Assembly (NCBI GenBank): GCA_011947345.1
Contig: JAAVTG010000315.1
Location: 310,001 to 374,000, forward strand
DNA: 64,000 nucleotides
Source of the DNA: Phytophthora quininea
Taxonomy: Eukaryota; Oomycota; Peronosporomycetes; Peronosporales; Peronosporaceae
Reading direction: 5' to 3'
Positions 46,901 to 55,377 of the stretch are shown here, piece after piece. Under the pieces are notes generated by a model, which saw only the letters and a list, made by a program, of their open reading frames with translations, ran no database searches and was not told where the DNA came from. Position 1 is the stretch's first letter. Every line of letters begins with the position of its first letter. A program made the position numbers and the translations under genes.

Positions 46901-47896
46901 CGTCCTGCAGCGATATAGTAGAAAGTGTTCTCAGTGCTTGGTCCAAGGTACCTTCCGGGATTGCCTTAGCAGGGTTTTCAGCAATTTCCAAGTCGCGAAT
47001 GACTTGCTGGAACAGCAAATACCGCATCTTGTAAAGGATCGAGTACTCCACCTCGTCATTTGTAAATGCTCCACTCTTGATACACAAGAATCGTACTGCT
47101 TCGACGACGCTCTTGCAAAAGCCAAGTTGACTTCGTTGTGGCGTGTGCACACCTCCCAAAGCGGCGCTCGTCCAGTCCGTTGGTGAGCGCTGCTCGGTCT
47201 CTTCGCCTGCCAAGGGCAACAACTTGTCGCCCGCGAGCCACGGTAGTAGGACGTCGTAGATGGTTTCCACGCGATGGTACTCGGATGCTGGCTTGCGCAC
47301 CCAAGCGAGAACAGCAGCGTCCAGAAGGCCATATCCAGGAAGCGAGTGGCTGGAATGCTGCTGATTTGAATACAGGGCTGCACGCGGATCTTGTCTGCGC
47401 CTCCTTCGACCCTGCAGGGGTGGTACATTTCGGCCCCTGGGCCTTTGTTGCACACTGTGAACGAGTACTTCGTCTCGTTCGTCTTCTCGACCACATAGAT
47501 GATCGAGTGGGTCGACATGGTGCCCACGTATCCACCAGGTACCAGCGTGGGTTTCCCCAGCTCCAGTCGAGCCAGCGCCGCTTTCCATTCTTGCAGGAAT
47601 GTCTGGAACTGCTTGGCGTCCTCAACTTGCGCGCCCTTCTCGGCCCACTGGCCGCAGAAGCTCAACTGGGGAAGCAGAGTCTCCTGTAGCACGCGCTCCT
47701 GGTCCACAGTCAATGAGAAAGTAACGGGGTCTGGTTCCTCTTGCGCCGGTGGGGACGCCTGCGGCTGCAGCAGCTGGACGAAGCCCGAAAGCGTGCTCGC
47801 CAGCGTCTGCGGGTCCCCGCCGGCCTCGTAGGGCGTGGCCCGCAGGTACGGGTCGCCGAACATGCCCAGGAAGGCCGCCGAGCGCCACACCGCCAT
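34920..47896 (-). CDS. Giant multidomain protein: TRX-like, RanBP2 fingers, UBA, helicase-like ATPase, EF-hand
   Basis: A single intron-poor gene of about 4,300 codons, from ATG 47896 (MAVWRSAAFLGMFGD) to 34920, read through about eighteen frame breaks, many of which fit a missing homopolymer base. Domains by approximate residue: thioredoxin-like segment 350-455 (VVGIYFAVSSSGQC, VSKVPQLILRG); RanBP2 finger near 1,500 (WECPACTCANFN..CEVCGTP); two UBA-like helix bundles near 1,850 and 1,910; a conserved block RPKHGVGIDNKFLIDEEE near 2,350; an ATPase core with MGAGKTTVVGP (2,880), IMDEVDVLL (3,030), GFSGTPSN (3,390) and AQGAYRMRGIT (3,550); an EF-hand DEDEDGRLSAEE (4,120); and three terminal RanBP2 fingers (4,220-4,315). 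The core resembles the DUF3638/DUF3645 giant proteins of fungi and protists (inferred). Likely ubiquitin-binding; function unknown. Confidence 0.82.
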
Positions 47897-48729
47897 GCCG
47901 ATCTTGTCTTCCTTCTTCTTCTCTGTCTTCAACCCAAAGGAATTTCGGATCTGTTTTGGATCTTACTCCAGCTACCGACTGTCGACTGACTAGAGATACC
48001 GGATCGGTATTGAACAATGTGACATTTGGTACACTAACCCCGACGCGATGCCATGCCCATTTGATGAGCTGCGATGCCGCGATATCGGCGATATCGGTCT
48101 GAAGAGCTGTGCACAGTGTTGCGTTTCAAGCCCATGGCAGGGGAGTCATGTCACCCCAGGCCAGACAGGCGACGATATTTTTTAACTCTTCAATCCGTCA
48201 GTCATAACTGTCACTGCACCACCAAGACGCCCTTGAAGCCGTCGAGTCCTTCGTGTCGAGCGATTCAGCGCTGTTGTTGTCCCATGGGCGCTCACATAAC
48301 GGCCGCAATATTTGCAGCCATGCCGTCGGTCGTGAAATACCGGACCTTGGTCTTCGATGTCCCCCTCTTCTCTTGATCATGCGTCCGCATTTCTTCGAGC
48401 CTGTTGAATGCTAGTACCTATAGGGTGAAAAGCCTTCGCGCGGCGCGCAAGGGACTCGAAAGTATGAATGGAGGAGCGAGACCGGAATGCCAGCGTTTAA
48501 CTGCGCTGACGTACTTGTTGTGACGTTGTCAATCGCGTTCCCTCCTCCGATTGGCTGCGACACTAGGGCGAAAGGGCGCCGAGCCGGTTTGACTGGGCAA
48601 CCACCCGATTTAACGTCTGTGCAGTGTTCACTTCAGCTTTCGCCTTGCAGCCGCCGCATCACCACTCAGGAGCGTTGAATTGCACCCGTTTCGAGACCCC
48701 TCAATCCCAGCAAAGCGACCGAGCTCACG
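47897..48729. other. Divergent promoter region, giant gene and ankyrin gene
   Basis: About 830 bp with no supportable gene. It contains an inverted CCAAT box (GATTGGCTG near 48550) and TGACGT motifs around 48508-48527, and ends in the initiator annotated separately. Confidence 0.45.
48627..48647 (+). promoter_or_regulatory. Oomycete initiator plus flanking element, ankyrin gene
   Basis: TTCACTTCAGCTTTCGCC matches the initiator TCAYTYY followed after three bases by the flanking element TTTNYY. It lies about 100 nt upstream of the ATG at 48730. Confidence 0.55.
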
Positions 48730-50349
48730 ATGGTGTTGACGGCGGCGAAACATGTGTGCGCCCAGCGTGACGGCATGAGCGAGCTGTCGCACGTGTGGGC
48801 GCAGATGAACGAGTACCTGGACTACTCGCACTCGTGGACGCTGGAGCGCGCGGCGGCGCAGGGCATGAAGTTCCTGGTGCAGCACTTGGCGCTGTCTGCC
48901 CCCAAGAAGGGCGACGCCAACTCGCTCGTCATGGACTTTGCGGCGGGCAACGGCCACCTCGACATCCTAACGTGGCTCCACAACACGGAGCAGTTGAGCG
49001 GCTGCTCCACGCGTGCCATGGACGACGCGGCCAAGAATGGCCACCTAGCTAGTGTGCAGTGGCTGCACGAGAACCGGTCGGAGGGATGCACCACCAAGGC
49101 CATGGACTACGCTGCGAGCAGCGGCCACCTGGACGTTGTGCAGTGGCTGCATCAGCACCGCGAGGAAGGGTGCACGACGCGTGCAATGGATCTGGCGGCG
49201 CAGAATGGCCACTTGCACATGCTGCAATGGCTCCAGGAGAACCGTGGCGAAGGCTGTACGACCACCGCAGTCAACTACGCCGCCACGGAAGGCCACCTCC
49301 GAGTTCTGCGCTGGCTGTGCGAGATCCGCAAGGAGGAGTGCTCGTCGTCCGCTATGGTCAATGCTGCGCGCGGCGGACACTTGCACATCCTCGGGTATTT
49401 ATGCGCGCACTTCCCCGATCTGTTTGAGAGCGTCGGTCCGAAGATGGTGCACGCAGCCATTGCGAACGGCCAAGCCTCCGTGCTCACCTGGCTGATTGCC
49501 TCGCTGCCGATGAAGGCGCTCAAGTGCGAGGAAGCTGCCGGGTCTTGGATGGATGTTGCGTCTGAATACGGCCAGGTGAGCATTCTGCAGTGGTTCCACG
49601 ACCACGCTACAGCGCTCCCTATGAGCGTCGACGGCCACCTCCCGGCTTGCACCGCAGAAGCCATCGAGAAAGCTGCACGCAATGGGCACAGCGATGTGTT
49701 GGTGTACCTGTACGATAACGAGCTGGTGAGTCTCACGGTCGCGTCGGACGCCATGAACGCGCTGGTGGCTGCTGTCCAGGGCGGCCACCGTAATTGTGTC
49801 GAGTGGTTGGTGGAGCATTTCCGTTCGTTGTATGAGGAAAGGTCATCAACTTCTACGGTCGCAATGGACGCTGCTGCAGCAGCCGGCCACGTCGACATCT
49901 TGCAGTATTTGCGTGACGAGCCGACCACGTGCGCGTGGCAATCCAGTTCCAAGGCTGTCGACGAGGCTGCTCGCCAGGGCTTCGTCGATGTGCTGCGCTG
50001 GCTGCACTTTGACCGCTGCAACTACGTGCAGCAAGAGCAGCCGGTCCAGGAAGAGACTGATACCGAGGAGGACGAAGCTACTGCAACGGACTCGCGTTGG
50101 ACGCCGATGGCACTGGAGCTGGCGGCCACGAACGGCCACTTGCCGGTGGTGCAGTGGCTCACTGAGCACCACCGCGAGGTCTGCAGCGGCTTCGAGGCAT
50201 TCAACGCCGCCGCCTATATGGATCACCTGGAAATCGCGCAGTTCCTCTACAGCGACGTTCGCGGCTCCTGCTCCATCGACCAGGCCCTGGAGCAGGCCGA
50301 CGAGGCTGGCGCAGACGATGTGCTGGAATGGCTCCAGGGTCTCAACTAA
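48730..50349 (+). CDS. Ankyrin-repeat protein, oomycete type
   Basis: An uninterrupted frame of 539 residues from ATG 48730. Apart from a 60-residue N terminus it is built of about thirteen ankyrin-type repeats of roughly 33 residues, with the consensus GHLxVVQWLHxHRxEGCTTxAMDxAAxN. An acidic loop (EETDTEEDEATATDS) sits between repeats around residue 445. There is no signal peptide, membrane helix or catalytic domain, so it is probably a cytosolic or nuclear protein-binding scaffold. Large families of such proteins are common in Phytophthora. One of the few long genes here without a frame break. The PIG-V gene starts within 70 bp downstream on the same strand. Confidence 0.9.
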   Translation: MVLTAAKHVCAQRDGMSELSHVWAQMNEYLDYSHSWTLERAAAQGMKFLVQHLALSAPKKGDANSLVMDFAAGNGHLDILTWLHNTEQLSGCSTRAMDDAAKNGHLASVQWLHENRSEGCTTKAMDYAASSGHLDVVQWLHQHREEGCTTRAMDLAAQNGHLHMLQWLQENRGEGCTTTAVNYAATEGHLRVLRWLCEIRKEECSSSAMVNAARGGHLHILGYLCAHFPDLFESVGPKMVHAAIANGQASVLTWLIASLPMKALKCEEAAGSWMDVASEYGQVSILQWFHDHATALPMSVDGHLPACTAEAIEKAARNGHSDVLVYLYDNELVSLTVASDAMNALVAAVQGGHRNCVEWLVEHFRSLYEERSSTSTVAMDAAAAAGHVDILQYLRDEPTTCAWQSSSKAVDEAARQGFVDVLRWLHFDRCNYVQQEQPVQEETDTEEDEATATDSRWTPMALELAATNGHLPVVQWLTEHHREVCSGFEAFNAAAYMDHLEIAQFLYSDVRGSCSIDQALEQADEAGADDVLEWLQGLN

Positions 50350-50415
50350 ATAGAGTTATAGACGATAGAGTGTATGTATTTGAAATTAAACCACATTTTT
50401 GCTTCAGTTTGCTTC

Positions 50416-51765
50416 ATGGGTCGGCGCGTGGTGACGTTCGCGGCGGCGTCGCGCGCGTGTGTGACGCTGTTGGCGCTGGCGACGTCTGTTGTGGTGAAGC
50501 CCTACGACACCTCCTCGCACTTGCAGACGGAAGGGTCTCCGCTCTCGCCGCTGGCCAACTGGGACGGCGTCTACTTCACGCACATCGCTCAGTACGGCTA
50601 CAGCTTCGAGCACTTCCACGCCTTCTTCCCGCTGTACCCGCTGCTGGCTCGCTACCTCGCGTACCTATTGCCTCTGCAGTTCAGTTCGGCCGTGCTGTTA
50701 AGTGGATGGATCATCAGTAACGTGAGCTTCGTATTGGCAGCGCTGTTCCTGTACCGCTTGGGCTGCGTCGTGCTCAAGGATGAAGCCGTAGCTCGACGTG
50801 CCGCCTACCTCTTCACCGTGGCACCCTCGAGCATCTTCATGTCAGCAATCTACTCGGAGAGTCTCATGTGTCTGCTGAGCTTTAGCGGCATGTACTTCTT
50901 GGCACGACACGCTCAAGCAGCGGAGACCCATCGTCGGTTCCGAGACCTCGTATACTGCGCTTTGCTCTTTGGAGCGGCCTCGGCCACTCGATCCAATGGA
51001 ATTTTGCTATCACGTACGTGCATCTCCATGCATGTAATGTTTCTTGATCACTAACGTTTCTTCTTGTGTAGTATATATCGCTTGGCATCGCGTTACGATC
51101 TCCCCGCCACCGAAGAGAATACTCGAGTTTTGGGGCTTTTGGATTCGCACAGCATTTCTCGGTGTACTTGCAATTTGGCCGCAAGTGGTATATTTCACCT
51201 CGGCAATAGTACCATACTGTCCATCGTTGGTTCATCGCTTTGGTGTTGAATCCGCTGGAACAGTAGACCGAAGTTGGTGCGAAAAGGTGATACCCAACTT
51301 CTCAGCGATGTACATGTTCATCCAAAGCGAGTACTGGAATGTAGGGCTGTTCAATTACTACAAGTGGAAGCAACTACCAAACTTCCTGCTAGCTGGACCG
51401 ATCATTGCGATTAGCATGCACGCGTTACAAGGCTACTTCCGCGGCAAGACTGTTCCAAGTCGATCGCTGCGACAGCAACAAGGAGTGCGACATTGTGGCT
51501 GGCGAGGCGCAATACTCACACCGTATTACGTGCATTGGCTCTTCCTAGTGGTTAACGCACTGTGCGTGATGCACATCCAAGTGATCACTCGCTTTCTGTG
51601 TGCTTGCCCGCCATTGTTTTGGCATCCGCTGCGCTGGCATGCAACATTTTGACGAAAAAGAGTTCACCCGTATTGACGACTTATGGACGCTTTGTCGTGA
51701 GTTACTTCCTGATCTTCATTGTGCTGGGCAGCGTACTCTTTCCTTCCTTTTATCCGTGGACATAA
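50416..51765 (+). CDS. PIGV: PIG-V, GPI mannosyltransferase 2 (two exons)
   Basis: ER membrane enzyme that adds the second mannose to the GPI-anchor precursor. Exons 50416-51013 and 51072-51765, with a 58-nt intron (GTACGT/TAG, phase 1). I chose ATG 50416 (MGRRVVTFAAASR); an in-frame ATG at 50374 is possible. The luminal signature NWDGVYFTHIAQYGYSFEH followed by AFFPLYPLLARYL is diagnostic, and multiple hydrophobic helices follow. The C terminus reads QVITRFL, CPPLFW and, after a break near 51622 (GG for GGG), a last helix and FYPWT, matching the family's conserved end. About 430 residues. The final 150 bp are duplicated 1.25 kb downstream. Confidence 0.87.
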
Positions 51766-51767
51766 AT
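51616..51767 (+). repeat. Direct repeat, copy 1: 3' end of PIG-V
   Basis: This segment encodes the last PIG-V helix and stop. It is matched, with substitutions and small gaps, by 52873-53012 in the same orientation, including GTTGACGACTTATGGACGCT and the TTCTATCCGTGGA-like end. The two copies bracket the Crinkler-like gene. Confidence 0.85.
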
Positions 51768-51851
51768 AAAAATAAATGCAGGTGGTTGACGCTCTCATTG
51801 CATCTTGAGGTGCCAAAGTCTGCAATTCATCACACATACATTGAAAAAGGT

Positions 51852-52841
51852 CTAGTGGATACCAGAAAAACTCGTGGATGCATTATACAGGTTATAGCAT
51901 ATCCTTTGTTTCACCTTCGGCAGCAGGCGGCAACGAAGATGGCAATTCAGGGAGGACTCCGTGAACCATCGGACGAGCTTGTTATCTTGGGGCACGGCTG
52001 CTTCGAAGATAGCAAAGTCGAACGAAGCCGAACTACACCAGCATTTGTCGCCGTCCAGGTAGAATCGGTGGCTTTCTACCGGTTTCATCTCATCAGGAAG
52101 GAGCTGCTCGACGTACTTGAGGCTTTGCTGGTGATTTCTTCGCAGCGGTCCGAACAGATTTACGACGTTTTTCTTTGGTGTCCTTCACATCGGTACTCTT
52201 CCTTCTCACTCCACTTGTTTTCAGGCCGGGGTGACGTCTCAAATACCATTTGATTTCTTCCTTGAAGTCATCACTCAAGTAGTCCGTGAATATGGGGTCA
52301 GTCCACAGGTGCAAGTTCGTCAGCAGATATGTGTGCGTCGGCGTTTGATCCACAACTAGCGCTGTTGCTGAGAATTCATTGCGCGAAATTCTGACAACCG
52401 ACTTCCACATTTCTGCTTGAACAACAGGATCCAGAGTGGATAATTCCTTCGCATTCCATGCACGATTCTCCACAACACCCTCCGGATCCGCCACCATAAC
52501 GGGAACAGGGATCGTTTTAGCGATAACGCTTTCATTGTGAGTTCTGCCTTCACGTCCTTCTCCGATAAACCAACTAGATTGAGTGGTGTCATCGGAACAG
52601 CCTACGGCGTCAATTTATCTGCCGTCAAGCCACCTGGGCTCTACATAGCGCTCTCCACGTCTGCCTCTGTCATCCACGCACCGTTCTTCTTCGTCAGGAA
52701 GAGCTGCACCTTATCCGCTCGCTCAGGGCATTTCAGTCTGTTCGCGATCGCATTCTTTAGGAGATCAACCGTTTTCCACTCCTCGATGATGGTCGAGATT
52801 GCACTCCCTTCTCCAATAGTCGCGCAGTTTAACAACACCAT
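51852..52841 (-). pseudogene. Crinkler-like effector with trypsin-like C-terminal domain, broken
   Basis: From ATG 52841 the first 66 residues follow the ubiquitin-like N-terminal header of oomycete Crinkler (CRN) proteins, including an LFLTK variant of the LFLAK host-translocation motif. The frame then stops, and homology resumes in other frames. The downstream part resembles a chymotrypsin-fold peptidase: SATALVVD with TNLHLW (His position), a lysine-rich insert, then FDFAIFEA (Asp position). The nucleophile block (GDSGG type) is not found before the end at 51852. As read, it cannot make a full protein. Some breaks may be sequence errors, but loss of the serine region suggests genuine decay. 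There is no signal peptide, which is usual for many CRNs. It lies antisense between the two copies of the PIG-V tail repeat. Confidence 0.68.
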
Positions 52842-52872
52842 GTTCCAGAAGACGGCAGATTCTCGAATGGCG

Positions 52873-53012
52873 TGTTTTGGACTCCGCGTTACTAGTACAT
52901 TTCAACGAAAAAGGTTTCACTCGTGTTGACGACTTATGGACGCTTTCGTCGTGAGCTACTTCCTGGTCTTTGGGCAGCGTGCTTTTATTTTCCTTCTATC
53001 CGTGGAGATAAG
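52873..53012 (+). repeat. Direct repeat, copy 2: relic of the PIG-V 3' end
   Basis: A diverged duplicate of 51616-51767. It is not open through its length and is not attached to other PIG-V exons. It starts about 30 bp beyond the Crinkler-like start codon, so it forms that gene's immediate upstream flank. Confidence 0.85.
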
Positions 53013-53129
53013 ATAGAGACCTATAACATAACTAGTTGCCAACGCTCACAATAACAAACCCACAAGATTTTGCCACACCTCTTCGCGTCCCAACCGATTC
53101 ATGTGCGACTTCGACGTCGAGCTTGATCT

Positions 53130-55332
53130 TCACCGTCGACCTGACTTCTTGATTTTGAGCTTCTTTGCCAAGCGGTCGCGTGCTGACCCCTTACGCTTGC
53201 GACTGCTTCGATTGCGACTGTTATTACTTGGACTGCTCAAGCTGTAGTCACCACTGGACGGAGGTGTAAGTGGTAATTGCGGACGTACGACCTTCGACGC
53301 TGAGGACGATGCATTCGTTCCAGAAGGAGACGCTGAGAACCCTCGAAGCATCAGCCCTTTTCCCCTCGATGGAGGTGTCACGTTCGTAGGTGTTGGAGCC
53401 GTAGGTTCGACATCATCTGCTGCCGAATGAGACTGCGTCCGCTGCGACATCGAAGAACTGCCATCGACGGACCGACCTCGCTTACGCTGCGACGGACTCT
53501 TTAATGGTGACGATCGCTCACCTGACCTTGCGCTCTGCCTTCTTAAATGATCTCGATCGTGCTTCGAGGCCCCAGGCAATGCGTGAGCGGGAGCAACTGA
53601 AGGAGGTGGGGGCGACGAAGGAGGTGGCGGAGGCGTTGATGGTGGAGACGCTGAAGGAACGGGGGAGGCGGAGACCCAGCCATTACAGCAACCTTTTTCT
53701 CGGTTTGAGCTGGGTGTCTTGCTTTGTCGTCTCTTCTCGCACTTGAGTGGCTTGAAGATGTTGCACTGGAGCGACGGCGCACCCGCACATCCACTGTTAG
53801 CATCGGAGAAGTGTCCTTGCTTCTGCGACGTTGTCGTGAAGAATCAGCATTGCTGAGTTTCCGTTGTCGCTGTTGACCCGGACTTGCTTTCGAAACAGAC
53901 TTTCGGCGTCCCTTCTTGACGCACCGTGGACACCGATACTCATCAGGTGGGTCTTCAGTCATGGGAATCCCAACACACAAGGTATGTTGCCACGTCTGGC
54001 AGGTTTCACACTCCACCATGCGCTGACCATCGTCATGGTTTGGTCGACGTCTCACTTCGCACATACAATCAAACATCCAGCTGCAGCGGAAGCACAAGAA
54101 TTTCTCTTGAGCTACAGTCTCTGGCTGCTTGTCGGCACACTTGGCATGCACCCAGTGCGAGCAGCTATCGCACTGGATCATGGAGGTTCCGTCATCGTAG
54201 TTTTTCTCCTTTAGCCCACAAGAACAATCCACCATCCACTCATCTTCACCCATAGCTTGTTGCTGCGAAATGCCACCAAAAGCCTTTGGATCAGCAGTTC
54301 CTGTGCTGCCGTTCAAGTAACGCTGTGCCGCGCCGTTAGTCGCAAAAACGTCACGTTTAGAGTTTCGTCTCTTGGGAGGCTGCGGCGACTTCTTTTCCTG
54401 CTAGCACGGCGGACTTGATCTCGGCGCTCCTGCTGGCGCTGTCTAGCTTCTGCCACCACTTGCTTTTGAGGTCGCTAGAGAGTTGTAGCTCTTCCTGTGC
54501 TGCTCGGCGTCGAAATGCAATGAGTGTGTCCACCGGGGCGGAAGGTAAGCGTGGGTATGCATTCTCTAGGTCAGAGCTTCCATCGCTCTCGTCATCTTCG
54601 TCCATAGGAGAACCTCCGTTGGACTTGACCTTGTCCTTTTCATCGTCTGTGTCTAGCATAACCCCATCGTCTTCCTCTTGGTCGCTCTCGTCTGCACTGC
54701 CATCGCTGCTGCTGCTAGAGTCGCTGCTATTGCCGTCGTCTTCATCACCATCATCATCCTTCTTCTTGTCACCTCCTCCTCCATGCCCACCATTGCTGTT
54801 GCTGTTGTTTTTGGCAGGTGTAGGAGGGTCGTTGTCGCTGTCGCTAGAGCTGCCAGAGCTGTCACTAGAGTTGGAGCTGGCGCTGCTGTCATTGCTGCTG
54901 CTGGGGTCGCTGCTACTGCTGCTGGACGAGGACGGACACGGGCTGCTGGTGGGACGCTCCTGAGGTTTGCCTCCGTTGCTGATCTGCCCCATCAATCCCA
55001 TGGACGACTCTATTGCAGGGACTAGAGCCCCCGGTGCGACTGTTTGGCTGCTGTCCAGCTGCCCCGCAATGGGCAGCACCTCGGCCTTGATACTTAGCAG
55101 CCACTCGGCGGACTCTAAGTCGGTGTCCTCCTGCAACGTCGCCAGCTCCGGCAAGTGGTTACGGATCGGCTTCTCTAGGACCGCCAACGGTCTCGGCGGT
55201 GTCCTCAGCATCCTTTGGGAACTGCTTGAGCGGACGACTTGGGAGCCCCTCGCCACGCGTGACAAGGGCTCCTCGAAATTCTGAAAACTTGTAGTCTCTA
55301 AAACAGGCACTCGTATCGGGCATATTTAACAT
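53130..55332 (-). CDS. Double PHD-finger protein, serine-rich (frame breaks)
   Basis: Probable nuclear chromatin reader. ATG 55332 (or 55323) opens MPDTSACFRDYKFSEF; after a break near 55175 come KPIRNHLPELATL, a long Ser/Asp/Asn/Gly-rich acidic region and YPRLPSAPVDTLIAFRRRAAQEEL. A break near 54395 leads to PPKRRNSKRDVF and two PHD fingers in tandem (VDCSCGLKEK..MIQCDSCSHWVHAKC..FLCFRC and FDCMCEVRRR..MVECETCQTWQHTLC..YRCPRC), both with the Cys4-His-Cys3 ligands. A break near 53660 (one C missing in a run) leads into a Pro-rich stretch and a basic nuclear-localisation-like end (SSRKRKGSARDRLAKKLKIKK) at 53130. About 730 residues. Treating the two large frames as one gene is my inference. 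It is divergent from the IF-2 gene, with start codons 45 bp apart. Confidence 0.78.
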
Positions 55333-55377
55333 CAGCCTCTGCTCCAGCGGATACCAAGTCACAACGCACGAGGCAGC

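Noticed and set aside
51616..53012. Long terminal repeats of a retroelement around the Crinkler-like gene
   Set aside because: The repeats are PIG-V coding sequence, and no reverse transcriptase, primer-binding site or polypurine tract lies between them.
54357..55310. A separate serine-rich protein upstream of the PHD gene
   Set aside because: Its frame has no ATG at its 5' end, and an adjacent frame continues straight into the PHD fingers after a one-base shift near 54395, so one gene is the simpler reading.
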